Position numbers and translations under genes: made by a program. From Symsagittifera roscoffensis (taxonomy: Eukaryota > Xenacoelomorpha > Acoela > Convolutidae): a DNA stretch of 60,000 bases. The stretch spans positions 43,912,395 through 43,972,394 of the forward strand of contig NC_087062.1 of assembly GCF_963678635.1 (NCBI RefSeq). The letters are read 5' to 3'. The number at the start of each line of letters is the position of its first letter. Position 1 is the stretch's first letter. Below the pieces are notes generated by a model. The model searched no databases, was not told the origin of the DNA, and worked only from the letters and a program-made list of their open reading frames with translations. Below, piece after piece: positions 10,870-25,000 of this stretch.

Positions 10870-13060
10870 TTAAAATCGTCAAGTTTTTTAAATAGCATGA
10901 TTAATATGATTGCTAATAATTTGATTATTAAAACTCTCATCAATTTTGCGATAAGCAATGGTGTTCCGGCGTGACATTTGTAGAAGTTTTTCAACTGGTT
11001 TGGTAATAATTGCAAGTTCAACCTTTCATTCTGGCGCCTGAGCTAGAGGTAACAGCTATGCTTGAGACGACTTATGTTTGAAACTCGACTCCAGTCGAAA
11101 ATTGTGTTTTTGAGCAAGAACGTCATCTCTTTTTTGGGTCTAAATCCCTTTTGTAAAGTCCCATTAACAGAAGTTACTGAGCTGCAATAATTTCAGGCTG
11201 TTTATTTTGCATTTTTGTTTTGAAAAAAAAAACTAACTCAAAACTGATATAAAAGTTTCAACCTTTTTTGCAAGTTTTTGCTTCAACGATGAATCTGCTG
11301 GAAATTATTACCCATGCTAGTGATCCAGTGTCCCGTTTTCTATAGGCAAGAGCTAACATTTTGGAAGATGTATTTTTTCTTGCAACCAACTTATTTAACA
11401 GCACTACTGAATATACATTCAAATCAGCTTTTTCTTCCCCCGATAGTGATATTTTGAGCATATCTGGATTTTTTATTCCTGTTCTCTTCGATATTTGTTT
11501 TTTATCTTGATTGTAAATTACTCAAATTGTTTATTACCCCATTCTCACTCCGTTTGTTACACCATACTCAGCATAATACCCGTTTTTTTGTGTTGTCTTC
11601 TTTCGGCTCAAAAGTTTTCGGCTCATAACATATAGGTTTACTGGGTTCATTTCGTCTCATTCGATGAACGAAACCTTTTCCTGCGTTTGATCAACAAAAC
11701 AAGTTATTTGCGGGTGATCGGCCTAATTTTGCATGTATTCTTAAAATGAAATTCAATCAAAACAAATTGAGACAACGATATGCAAGTTTTGGTAGAAATA
11801 GTTTTTTCCCGATTTTTTTAAATGTAAATTATTTTAGTGGGTTTCACCTTGCTCTCATTGTCTGTCAGATAGATTGTCATGCTACATTTGTGAGCTATCG
11901 AAAGTGATGCAAAGGAAACTCCACGTTGCCATTGCTTTTTATTATGATTGTAAGTATTAGTATTAGTATTGTTAGTATTAGTATTTTGTTATAAGTTAGC
12001 TATAAGTTTGCGCAGGCTGCTGGAAGTGATACTGAATATTCTTGTCAAAGACCACTCATTTTTAAAGAATGGTTGCATTTAAGTACCCGTACTTTATTGA
12101 TATTTTTAAAATACTGATTTTAAGTTTACTAACTCCATTTTGAAACTTTCATTTTCCCCTCAAACTGTTTGTTCGGCATAAGTGATTCTGACCATTTTTA
12201 CATCGGTTTTATATCCCCATAATGCGTCTGAGGACTGGGATGGATATTAGAGTTTCAAAATTTTTTAAGACAAAAATTTTTCGCAGTAATTCATCGGCTC
12301 AACAGGCGTATGCTCTTTAATTGTAGACTGCGTAGCAGCTATGCTACCACAGAGACAAATCGAGATGAGCTTATGAAATTTTTGATGGGCTTATTTTTCT
12401 CACTTTTTGTTTCATGGTTTTCCTCTCATTTACTACAGTCCAATTTTTTCAATGCTTTCTTTGGAATGTATCGCAAGTGATGCAGAGCTTCATTTTCCGT
12501 CTGGGTTATATTTAGTTCTATTTGTTTTTGTTTGTGCTCTATCTGTAAGTTGGATGGAGGGTAGACAATTATGACTATTTTTTTACATATCCCTCAAATT
12601 GCATTACAAAATAGCTTTACAGTCATTTTCAATCAATTCAAAACAAGTGCGTGAAACTAGAGCAAAGACATTTTAAAACAAAATTACTGCAACAAAAAAA
12701 TCAAGATTATGAAAAATCAAATTTATCCAGAAATTTATCTTTTGTGCATAGATTCGGGAGAAAATCCACGTTGGGCAGCTGTATAGAAAATTTAAAAATA
12801 CAAACAAACTACTTGAATTGCGATGTCATGGCAAATTTTGGTTTATAACCGCGATTTCTCGAAACTTAGACTTTGAGATCTTCGGATTTTAAAGTAAAAC
12901 TAAGCACCTCACATAAGTTTTCCCCAGCCGCGCATTAAGATCAATGCCGTGGTGTATCAAAAGGTTTTAAACGGTCACTTTTGAAGTCTAAATATGTTTG
13001 TTAAGGCATAATTAGTTCGCATACCAATGTTTGTTAAGACCGGAGAATAAGAATAAAAAA
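10870..13060 (+). repeat. Long dispersed element with tRNA-like module, copy 2
   Basis: Second copy of the 7020-8700 element. The tRNA-like segment is at 11036-11095 (gagctagaggtaacagctat...gaaactcgactcc). Downstream blocks match copy 1 in order: gttactgagct, atgctagtgatc, gggatggatatt, ggcgtatgctcttt, gtgcgtgaaact, attactgcaaca, acgttgggcagctgt. A (ttagta)n microsatellite lies at about 11951-11982. There is no ORF of note and I recognise no retrotransposon protein in it. Confidence 0.65.
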
Positions 13061-14260
13061 TACGTTAAAAAGTTTGTGGGTAGGGATGGGGTGGGATAGC
13101 ATACGACTAGTTTGACGGCATTCTACTAGATGATACCTTCAGGATATTTTACAATCTTGTTTTCAAAAGTATTAGTTGTGAGCTACTTAAGTTAGGAACA
13201 AAATAGGTGGTGTTGTTCAAGTTTTGCACCAGTCATCAATTATAGTCAATTCTTTTTTTTGTAAAATCAGAAATTGGAGCTGCAAATCCTTGAAAAACTA
13301 TTGGTGCCAAAAATGAGGCCCAACAGACACCTTTCACGGCAGCCAGGGGAAATTTTTCTTAAATCGACGAGCGTTTAAGAGGTTGCATCAAAAGAAAATA
13401 ATCAATTTGTTTAGCTCAGTTGGAAAAAAATCAAAGCTAATTCAGGTGAAAAACGTTTCAAATATAAAATATTTTGAATGAGAATAAATTTAACGTATGA
13501 ATTTGACGGGCAGGTTTTTTTTAAATAGGTTTATAAACTTGTCTAATCGTAATATAGAAATTTTTCAGGTAAACAATTTAATTAACAAAACCAGTTGAAA
13601 CATGTGAATGTTTCGTGAGACAGCAAAGATCCTGGGTTGTAATCAGGCCTTATTTTTCAAAAGGGATTAATTCTGTTTGTCGGCTTTTTTATTGTGTGCT
13701 TATGATTTGGCGTTTTTGTTGCTGTACGGATTTATGTTGTGCTCCAAGCCATTTTAATTGTAATTGAAAACACGAGATTTATTTTTTTTTGCAAAATTTT
13801 ACATCCGTTTTTTATATAGTTTGTAGAGAGTCTAGAGAAGAAAAATGAAGACTAGCAAAGAAATTTTTGAATCGTTTTTATAAGTGAGCACCAAGATTTC
13901 AAGATAAAAACTGAAAAAATTTCCGTCTGAATTGGATTATACTTGTTTGCTCCTTACTTTTTATTCAATCATGCCGGAGGCTTAACTCAAACGTTACTTA
14001 CTTAAGTTTGGACTGGAGATCATTGATTCAAGATAAAACCACTATAATGAGGCTATCTTGCAAGCGCTTACTTTATCTTATCTAGCGAGAGCAATCATAT
14101 GGCTCATGAGCACCATCACTGCCGGCTACAAAGTCACGAATACGCCACAACACCAATTGTTGGCATCTTTCTGTTAACATTCTACTTTTTCATACGTTTT
14201 TTTCTCCGCATATAAAGCATTTAACAGTTATTGCGTATATATCCGTACAAAGTAAAAAGA
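13060..14260. other. Non-coding stretch
   Basis: No gene or strong structure seen. A B-box-like tgggttgtaatcagg at about 13634 is an isolated possible tRNA-derived scrap. Confidence 0.4.
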
Positions 14261-14263
14261 AAA

Positions 14264-14479
14264 CATCCGAATTCATGATTTTGAGTAAAACAAAAATAGT
14301 GCTCGAATTCAAGTAAAAAAAAAAACAGTTCATAGAAGCATATTAAAGAAAATAGAAATTTCGAATCGAGTTATCCGAATTCATGATTTTGAGTAAAACA
14401 AAAATAGTGCTTGAATTCAAGTAAAAAAACAATTCATAGAAGAATATTAAAGAAAATAGAAATTTCGAATCGAGTTCCA
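14264..14479 (+). repeat. Tandem duplication, 108-bp unit, two copies
   Basis: tccgaattcatgattttgag starts at 14266 and again at 14374. The two copies are nearly identical except for the length of an A run and a few substitutions, and both end in tttcgaatcgagtt. The duplication is young. Confidence 0.9.
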
Positions 14480-16089
14480 GAAATTTTCGTTTGCTAATTC
14501 CACTGTACAGATCAATTGTAAATTTCGTCCACAATGAGTGAACTACCTTGGATGTCTTTTTTGTTCAATTAAATCTTAAATAGCTCATTTAACAATTCAA
14601 TTGTTTGGTACCCTATTTTTATTAAAAAATGGGCGCTATTATTTGGCACGTTTTTCATCCAAATAATAAAAAAAAATTATTTCAAGTAACCTAAATGTTA
14701 GAAAACTATATAGAAAATTTAGAAACTTAGAACCAAAAAAATAAGTAAGTCAATAAGTTATGATTGGAATATCATCAAAGTCCTTTTTTGATCTAGTTCT
14801 CTTGAAGTTACTACTAAGATCTAGAACAACGATGCATATAATGTGCATCGGTTTCTTATTATTGTGAGCTGCTGAAATTTTCAAATTATTCGTTACTTCT
14901 CAAAACTTAAGCATTTCAAAATTTCTGAAAAAGTTTTCCTATTTAATTTGTGCTCTACATATTATTTGAAATTTTTAAAACTTCTTTCAAATAGATTTCA
15001 TAATCTCAAAGCTTTTGTTTTAGAAAATACTTCGTTAAAAAATTTCTGGTGATCTAATTCTTAAATATAGTGACTGACGATTTTCAATTATTGTCAAATT
15101 TTAAGAAACTTTTTTCTCACTTTTTTCTAAAATTTACAGCTCAAATCACATGTCTGATCTAATTTCAAATTTTGCACTTGCCATATTATACTATTCTGAA
15201 AAAACTTCATCGTCCTCAGTAGATGAAATTGTTTTAAAAAATCTATGATCCAAAAAAGTTTTCTCCAAAAACGATTTATTCATAGTTATTCGCAAAGTTG
15301 ATATAAATATTTTCTCAGTTTCCAAGGCCATTTTGAAAAGAAACTCTGAGGCTCCTTTTTTTTACGAATAAACCGAAAAGCAACCCGCTATACCTCAAAA
15401 ATGATCCAATTCAAAATTGTTCAACCGGTCATTTGATAGCTGGTCGCGTTTTCAAAAGTTAGTAAGTTATAGTCCCAGATTTCGGCATTTACCCTCTCTG
15501 AGGACCCATTTTCCTCCAATAATTATCAGTACAAAATAATCTCGAATTTGGAAATTATTGGAAACGATCGGAACGGTTTCTGTGTCGTTAATATCGTACC
15601 ACATGCCGCCAGTAGTCCATTTGTTCACATGCTTCTGCGCTGGATTTACATTGTAATCGTTCGTTAACTTCGAAACCTTTGAGAGAACTATTTTCAGGAA
15701 TTCAAAAATAGCATCTCAAAAACTTAACGTTCAGATGAGCAGAACATTTGTAAAAATCTTGATTCTGTCGTATTTCTTGCTGTTTAGGGCTAGCTCTTCA
15801 TTTTTTGACTGTTTCATTTGTTGCAAAATTAGGAATAAAATGAATGGATCAATACAGCATGAAAAGAAAAAATGAAGAAGAAATAATCTGCTTTATTCCG
15901 TTGATATGAAGATGCGTCGGCAACCACCAAAAATTTTCCACCTGTTTCTTCTTTCACAAACAAAAGTACCTTATATTTTATGCAAGCTTTCCATTTGCCT
16001 CTGGCTTTAGTGCACACTGTATAATTTCACTCTATTGACGGTGTAATTTACGCTTTTTTTCTACTTTGCAACGTCATTTGTGTTTTATC
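14480..16089. other. Upstream region of DNAL1, no gene seen
   Basis: AT-rich intergenic DNA that should include the DNAL1 promoter immediately before 16090. I see no defined core promoter element and no coding-like segment. Confidence 0.4.
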
Positions 16090-19000
16090 ATGTCTTCCAA
16101 GGGGACGACGATTAAAGATGCAATCACTCGATTCGAGGAAAAATACGAGTGCAAAGCAAACGAAGTCAGATGGGTCAAACTATACGCACAGGTATGCATT
16201 GCACTGAACTTTTAGACTTCAATAAAATTCATGTTCGCTTTTGATTTTCTTAATTCACTTAGTTAGTTCAGTATTAAACATATTAAAATCAATTTGATAA
16301 AAAAGTGACCCCGAGTCAGTCATTACTTGTTTTCAGAAACTTCTAAGATTTATCAAATTTTTCAAGCCTGTATGTTTTAAATTTTCTGCACCTTGAACAA
16401 TTTCTGTCGAATTTTCACGTCTCCGAGGAAAATATTTCGTTTATAAAAAGAGCAAAAAAGAAATTGCGACCTGTATTGTTCAATTACAACAGCTCGATAA
16501 AAGCCAGTAGAGCAAACATTTTTTGAACAGAAAATTTTGGCGCTTTGAGTTGCTCAGAACGCTTTGGCCTTTGCTGCGTTCAGATTCCTCCTATTGAAAA
16601 GATGGATGCTTCATTGGCCTACCTAGCCCCTACGTGTGAACAACTCTCCCTCTCCACCAACTGCATTGAGAAGATAGCCAACCTCAATGGATTCAAACAT
16701 CTCCGCATACTCTCGCTCGGCCGCAACAACATCAAGGTCAGTCTCTTGTGTGACAGTATGCCAAGTGACAGTTTAATCCAACATGACTGGACGAAAGTTT
16801 CTGTGTTCCATTACAAAACTGTTACTTGTGTAAGTTGGTTTTCTAAAGAGCTTTTTACAAATTTTATCATTTTTTAAATGAACCCCAACAGAGACATTAC
16901 TAAACAGCGCTATTAGCTCATTTTTTCACAGCAGATTGATTCGGCGCCTACTCAGCGGATAAAAAGAAATGAAATGACCAAAAGTTTGGTCAAGCAGACT
17001 ACTTTTCAACTTCTATTATAAAAAAAGGTCGTCAAAATTTTAGAATCTGCCTTCCTCCTCAAGAAAACCTAGATCCGCGCCTACCCACAATCTTACCATA
17101 TTTTTCATTTTGAACTCAAGAAAAAAGTGACAAGTTCTGCTTTCATTAACATAAAACTAATACCAAAAAGGTTGTCGCTACTCAAAGTAGAATGCTTTCT
17201 GAGCCGGTTTATTTGGCGATAACGCGTTTTTAGAAAGCAGTTCGTCGGGCATTAATGATCCTTAATTTGCCTAAGAATCGCAACAGGTGATTTTTTTTCG
17301 TTTTGAGGCATCGATGTTGCCAATAAAACTGATCATGTAGGAAACACTCCGACATTACCGACTAGAAAAATTACGTCATTTATCTGGTAAGTCAAAACAA
17401 AAAAGAACGGTCAGTACGGAAAACATATTAGTCTGTTCCCGAAATCTATAGGATTATGATTATATAAAGCGGGAATCTTTTTTTTTGAGGTTTTGTTAAT
17501 AATTAAGAGCATGCGTACATAAAAAAAGTATGATATAGAAGAGAAAGTTTGAGCAAAATCTGACTACAGTCTAATAACCAGCAGCCTATGAAATTGGCTA
17601 AGAACCAGCAACCTATGTTAAGCTATATTGCAATTTAAGTTCAAATATTTTCAAAAATTTTTCGATGCCATGCTAATTGAGCGTGTTTGTTCTGTGTCTC
17701 GTTAACTAAACTAAATCAATTTTGCAGCTTCAGTATCATAGGGTTTTCAAGAATTTAATCGGACTTATGACACTGGAACTCATAAATGGGATAATCAACA
17801 TGCATTGAAATCAATTATAGAAACTTTTAAAACATGTCCGGTGGTTTTCGTAAGCATTCGGTATTATAATTTAAACACAAAGGTGAAGCTGAGCTTCATA
17901 CCACTTGCGATACAAAACAGGAAAGCCGCTAGCTAAGAAAAAATTGATCTATTGAAAAAATAAAGCTAATTCTCAAAAAAAAACATGCCAAGACCAAGAA
18001 ATGCGAAATGAGCGAAAAGCAAGTACCAAACGGTAGCAAATCCGAGAAATACCTTGGCAGAAACCCTGCCAGTCAAAAAAAATTAACAAGACTTAAATTA
18101 ATAATTCCTTTTGACCCTCAAAACACAGACACGTACACAGAAAAATTTTTCGCTTGTTGAACAACGCAATAGGGCCATCAAACCGATATATTATAGGCCA
18201 AAACCTATCAATCCAAAAAAATATGGTAATGAAAAAATTAAACTAGAATTTTTATTTGTACCTTTTTGTGCGATCCAGGTGTCAGCATAAAAATTTTGTT
18301 TTCCTTGCTACGAATCAAAATTAGGTCACTAAGCTGATAAAGAATAGGCCGAAATCATTTGGGCAGAAAAAAATTTTTGAGAGAAAAAAATATGAGAAAG
18401 TCAAGTTTAGTAAAATTACAACATCAGAGGTTAATGAGAATACTAAAAGCAACTATGTAACAAATCTTAAAAAAAACAACAATTCTACAATACAATATGA
18501 CAACTAAGCTGGCAAAACATAAGCAGACAGATAATGAACCGACAATTTTTTTGTGAAACGGAATATTTCCATTCTTAAAAATTCGGATCCCGTCATAATC
18601 GTTCTCAGGACCCTACCTTGGCCGGCCCTGGCGTGTTCGTTACCTCCAGACCAAGTGTGCCAGAGCCACGAAGTACTTAGAATTAATTAAGAACTGAACC
18701 TAAATTTACCATTTCTAATTTTGATTATTCTGTGCCTTAAATTATTTATGTGAAATAAGTCCAGTACCCAATTGCAATACCCTTACTATCGCAAGGGTAA
18801 TGAGCATTGGATCAACAACATAAATTTTTTCAGTTCAAGATTGAAGTTGAAAAAGTCATCAAAAAAATATTATTTATCCCTTTTATTACCCTCGCAAAAA
18901 GCAAGGATATTGCAATCGGGTACAAGATATGTAAAGTGTGAGTTTGTGTTGATATGTACTTTTGTTGGAGTCTTTGTGCATAGATTTTTGATCTGATACA

Positions 19001-22000
19001 AGTCTTTTTTTTTGGGTGAAACGATAAGCAATTTTAACGCTGATAGATCATTTAAAAATATTCTTCAAGATCCTTTTGATCAAGATCTTGAAGACAGACC
19101 CATGTCTAACAATTCATTGAAAAAATTGCCATTTTGCGTCTTATAATTAATAAGCATACATGACATGGACCACTGAATCGAGTTGTTTTTGCAGAGCGTT
19201 TTTTTGTTTAAGCGTTACTTTTACTTTTTGAGTTTATGTTTTTTTTTAAATTTACTTTCGATTTAAGTAAGAACGCGTAAAAAATCCCAACAAAACCTGC
19301 TGGTTAAAAAGTCAAGAAATACTTGAAGAAAACCATCACTAATTACAAATATTTCGTCACTTTCCTCGAAAGTCGGAATAGGAAAAAACAGTGGTACGAA
19401 ATTTCAGTACGAAATTGAGTTGTTCTTGCAAAGCTTTTTTTTTTGTTTAAGCGTTACTTTTACTTTTTGAGTTTGTTTTTTTTTCTAATTTACTTTTGAT
19501 TTAAGTAAGAAAGCATAAAAAATCCCAACAAAAACTGCTGGTTAAAAAGTCAAGAAATACTTGAAGAAAACTATCACCAATTACAAATATTTCGTCACTT
19601 TCATCGAAAGTCGGAATAGCAAAAAAAAAGTGGTACGAAATTTCAGTACTATCTAATCATAAAGTTTCAAGGCTTAAAGTTATGACAATTTTGAGCATGT
19701 TAACTGCTTTAAGGAATTATTGGGTATTATTAATGAAACAAAAACTCCATCAGAAAAGATCAGCTTTCAACTCAGATTAGAGAAAAACTTTCACGTTTTT
19801 TTTTCACAAAGACTTATACTCAAAATAACCGCTAAGGTTAAACATACATGCTGCTACAAAAAGAAGTTATTATAATAAGTTAAAAATCAATAATTACACC
19901 GTACACCGGCACGTAAATATACAAATATAACTTGTATAATTAAAAGAGAATAAAACAATACTAATATTAGATTAAAAAAATAATCTCGAAAACAACTAAT
20001 GGATCTGTCAAAAAGAATTTTCCCGTGTATTTCTATCAAACAATTTTTAAATTCAAAACTAAATCTTTGTTCAGCTTTAACTTTTTCCAGCTTTACGTTT
20101 AAATTGTTCCATTTATTACAACTATTGTTTGCTACAGATTTCTTTCCCTAATTTGTTTTTAGGAATCTGCTTTGTTTTACTTGTTTTGTGATTTATTTGT
20201 CATCAATTAGCAATATTTTTAATTACATTGATTAAATTGAAAACAATTTGGAGTGAAATTGTGAATTTAGCGAATTTCGATCTTCAGGTTTTTCCATTCT
20301 GCTGCTTCTTGCAAAATCATGTCCAAAATATAATGACAACTCGCAGTGAACCATTTTTTCACAATTTTTTGTTGCTTTCGAGTTAACTGCTCGGAAAAGT
20401 TTTCAATTATTGCTATTTAACTTAGCATGCATGATCAAGCGATTAATAATTTTTTTGTCAAACTTTTGCCAAAAGCAATTTTTTTCCAGTGCAGAACTTG
20501 TCCAACAGATCAGTGCATTAATTGCTGAACTGCTCCATAATTATATGCGGACACCTAACGTATGTGTTCGTGTTGACATGACCATTTGTTGGAGTCTTTT
20601 TGCTTGAAGAGTTTTAATTTATGATTTAAAACAAGTCTAATTTTTTTGGCTGAGAAAAAATCAGCATTTTTACAATAATTGAGCTTTTTCTGTACATTCT
20701 TCTAGGTGCGTGCGATCAAGATCTTGAAACTGTGAAAATACGAAGTTTTAGAAAAGGGATTATTTTTTTTAGAATTCGCTTAAGAAAAGTAAAAAAAATG
20801 AATATCGCATGACACTTTTTTACTTGCAGCGAGTTGTCTCGTGTATCGGTATAAGTGCGACAACATTTCTTAATAGTTTCTGCGAATTAACAAAGAAACA
20901 AAAGGAAAATTGATTTAAAAGGACACAGTCAAAACATTAGATGAGTCTTCAGGGACAGGTCCCTAGTGCTTGCGCCCCTCTGTTTCAAAAATCTATGAGT
21001 TTCCTTTGAGGGTTGCATTGTTTGCAGATGCATTATATACGCCAAGTGCATGTCACTAGTTTATTGTAAAATTTGTTAGTATAATTCCAGTATATGTTGA
21101 TAAATCTTTGTTTTAATCCACTCAGGTTGTTCAAATCCGTAACTTCATTGAAAAGAACTGTTGACCGGGACCAAAAATTTTCATCGCATTTAGCAAGTCG
21201 GTTTTTTTTCTGACAATGAAAACTTTATAAACTTGTCGAGTTTCGTTCATTTTTGGCATTTTCTGAAATATCGAGATCGTATTGCCCATTGATGAGTTTG
21301 ATGAATAGTTGAAGATCGTGTAGTTCTATGTACATTGTGAGCGAAAGAAGTTTGCACTTCTGAAGCTTCTGAAGATAGGTAATTGAGGATCCGTAAATCC
21401 AAGGCATAGCTTTTTTCTGGATGCGTTCAATGATTTTTCATTTCTGTTTTGTTCAGGAAGACTTCTTGAGCACCGTATGTAAGAATGGGTACTACATATG
21501 CAACATAACAATTCAGCTTACCCTTAATTGTTAGACACACAAATATTTTTTTTAATAAAGAAAAGCGTTTTCACTGCTCTCGGCGCGCGTCTTTTTGTGT
21601 TTTCATGCCACAAAAAGCCGCACCTGATTATACCAAGATTTTTCTGGTTTTTGCGACAGCTTACTCGTTGCTCTTTAAGCAGAAGACTCTGTTGTCCATT
21701 AAAGTTCATAAGATTACATTTATCGATATTGAGGGTCATACGGTTCTGATCACATCATCTAAGGAGCGTCTCCAAGTCATGATGAAATGACATTTGGTTA
21801 GTTGAAATATATTTATAGCCATCGGCGTATCCAAAAGCTTTAGATTGCATCTCACTGCTTATGTTAATGTATATGATAAACAACAAAAGCCCTCGGAGAG
21901 AGCCTTGCGGTACACCACTATGCAGGTTTAAAGTTTCTGACAGAGTTTTGTCAATTGTCACGAATTGTTTTTTCTGGTTGAGGTAGCTGCACACAATTTT

Positions 22001-25000
22001 GAGTAAACTACCTTTAACGCCAAGATTTTTAATTTCAAATTCAAAACGGAATGCGATAATAACCTCAACAGCGTACGTATTGTTGGGCACCGCTTCTGCT
22101 GATAACGTTGCATTAGACAGATGCAAATCTGTATATTGCAGACACAAGCTAGAAAACAGGAAAACTAGCTGCAAGTGGACTAAGATAAGAAAAGGGAAAA
22201 TAGGACTTGAAAACAAAAACTGTTGCTATGTGTCTGAATCATGCCGTCAATCTGGAGACTCCGAGGTTCCTTTTTGCATGTACCCTCGCATCTGGGCGAT
22301 TAAATTGAGTCTACACGAGCCATCAATATAGATAGAACAGATGCTATTAAAGGTTCCCAAGCTTATCACCCCGTGTTTTGTAACCCCCTTTTTCTTAACC
22401 CCCTCTCATATAACTCCAAAATCAGATAACCCCACTACATTTTAACCCCTTTTTAAAACCAATTGTTAGAATCAAAGTGAAAGTTACTTGAAAAAGATTC
22501 GGAACCATATCGTCGGTAAACATCAAAGCTTTAATTGCGAAAAATTTTGCGAACCAAAATGAGTTACCATGCACGCTGCTAAATGTTAACATTTTAGATT
22601 TGAACAGAAATGACCTTGCCGATAGTCTAGACTTTGATATGAACTTGAAAACGAATCCGACCGACATGACTCATATTGGTGCATATACAAAACAATCCAA
22701 AACCATTTGTATTTCGACCTTGATCTTTTGGCGCCGACAGAATTAATCTACGCTTTCTCTCTCGTGATCTCCTCTCGTGATCATTTTGCCCACTGTCAAA
22801 TCTTATAAAATTTTTGAAAAGTTCGGGTATTTCGAAACTTCTGGTTGCTGGGGAGACTGGTAAGACTTCTTCTCGTTGCTTGCGCGCTCGCTGTGCGGTG
22901 CGAACTAAATTTTCTTTGGATGGTAGGGCTAGTTGAGTGGCAATGTTGTCTGTAATTGGCTGAATGGCGGTTGCGACTGCGACGGTTGGGGTGTTACTGT
23001 CGCTTAGCTCCTTGATGTTTTTCAAAACTAGTCGAGCATCAGGTTTGCCCGTGGAAATATCGTGATTATGTTGACCCCTCGTTTCAATAAAGTTTTCTCC
23101 ATCCGTAATTGCTGTTGCGCGGCATTTATGGGTTTGGTACTTTGAGCAGTTCCAATTTGTTGTTGTCTTGTTTTTTCGTTTAAGGTAATAAATTGCCAGT
23201 GCTTGCAGCAAACAAGCCACCGAATGAGCTTTTTTATTTCCGAATTGGGCAAAAATGAGTATTTGCCATATAAAGTTACGCTAGCTTGTGTAAACGCAGA
23301 GGCGGCGAAGCTGCACTTCGCAGATACATGCAAAAAACGGCAAATAAAAAATCGAAAATGGCATTAACGGGAGAATTAATTAAGGACACAGAAATAAGAC
23401 TCAAAAATCATTTTCACGATGTACCATGAAGAGCCGGTCGATGAGTAACTATTACATATTGTTCCAACCAGTCTTCATTGTAGATAAAAGCAAAAAAATT
23501 GTGTTTTTGGACGAAAGATAAAATTTTGCCATTATTTTTTTGTCTTCGCACACGCAATGTCACGCAATTATCAAGAGGTTCACACGCAATGATCACACGC
23601 AATGTCACGTACAAAATGATAACATTTGAATTTTTTACGGCAAATGTTGGATCAATTATTTATCCTCAAATCACTTCCGATTGATAGCAGAACCAGGTTT
23701 ATTTGTCACATAACGAGGCTACACATGAAATGAAAAATGAAATCTGCGCAAAATGATTACTTCAAATTGGCAATTAAAAAAAACGTCCCTAATCACTATT
23801 AATTTGAAAGAGCGCTTCCCTAGACATGGTCTGTTTGGAATAAAAAGCCTAGTATAATTTAAATTTGGACTTTTTATCATCAGGCAGTTTTGCATTGTTT
23901 ATGAAAGCATAAGTGATGTCTCTCTGAGTTGGCACATCTGACACCTGTCCAAGGGCAGCCACTGATATCTTGGATGCAATCAACTGGTCCGCAACTCTCA
24001 CTATATCTTCTTTAGTCACACTGTCAATCATCTCACAGATCTCTTTGGGCTCTCGTTTAAAACCTGAAAACAGATAGTTAGCCGAGAATTAAGAAAGAAA
24101 GAATTTATTTCTCCAAAATCATGTATGCTATATCATCATCAAACATATATATAAAAACAACACAATGAACGAGAAGAGAATAGAAGAAGGGCGAAAATAA
24201 TATCACCGAGAGTCTACAATTGAGTGTAAAGATATTATCAACATATTCTTACTGATAACTTTTTTAAATTTTTCAACATGTTAAGGCTTAAGGTGCATAC
24301 ACTTCAGTTGCACTAAGAGACCAGAGCATCTGAGAAGACCGAGAGCTTATCGTTCAATGATGTTGAAATTTGACACCATTTATCAAAGTGAGAAAAGATG
24401 TGTTGTGCCAAAAAAATTACTTTATAATTTCATTAGTTTCATTAAATTCAATTAAATTTAACCCATAAAGAAATGAAATTATCCAAACTAGTAGTGTGTG
24501 ATGCAAGTAATTATGAGTATTTATTGACAATTGATGTAAGTAAGGTTGAGTTGGTTTACCTTGGCTGAGTATCTGTCTGGCTATGTCCTCCATCTGGACT
24601 GGTTTGACCTCCAAGTTGGAGAACATCATGCTCTTCAGTTGGTTCTTGGCCCTCTCCAACTCCTCCCCCATCTGTCCCTCCTCTGCTGTCTGCTCCACCA
24701 TATTCAGACACTCCTGCACCCCCACTCTCACCGTGTCCCGGATGAACTGGGGCTCACATGAGAGCTACAAACAGGCCACTGTTTTTATCCAATTCGTCGG
24801 CTCTTTTAAATGGATCACATCCAGGGACTACTAAAAACTTTCCCCAAACAAACATAGACTCTTATGTTTTAGGGTTATATAGTTTCCGTTATTTTGTTTT
24901 CCCAATCAAAATAGACAAGAGAAAACATAGGCTTTGTTAAACTCTATGTCATATATTTCCCTTATTCCACGAAAGAACAACAATGTAACTAGAAAACAAA

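Noticed and set aside
16545-16877. 110-codon frame around DNAL1 exon 2
   Set aside because: It is a read-through of exon 2 into both introns. The splice sites at 16583 and 16737 and the conserved junctions fix the true exon as 16584-16736.
22360-22450. Telomere-like run (taacccc words)
   Set aside because: The words are irregularly spaced and mutated, with no tandem period and no ttaggg array.
24546-24834. Plus-strand frames opposite the PMPCA exon
   Set aside because: They are shadows of the minus-strand exon 24764-24560, whose translation matches the family and whose splice phases fit.
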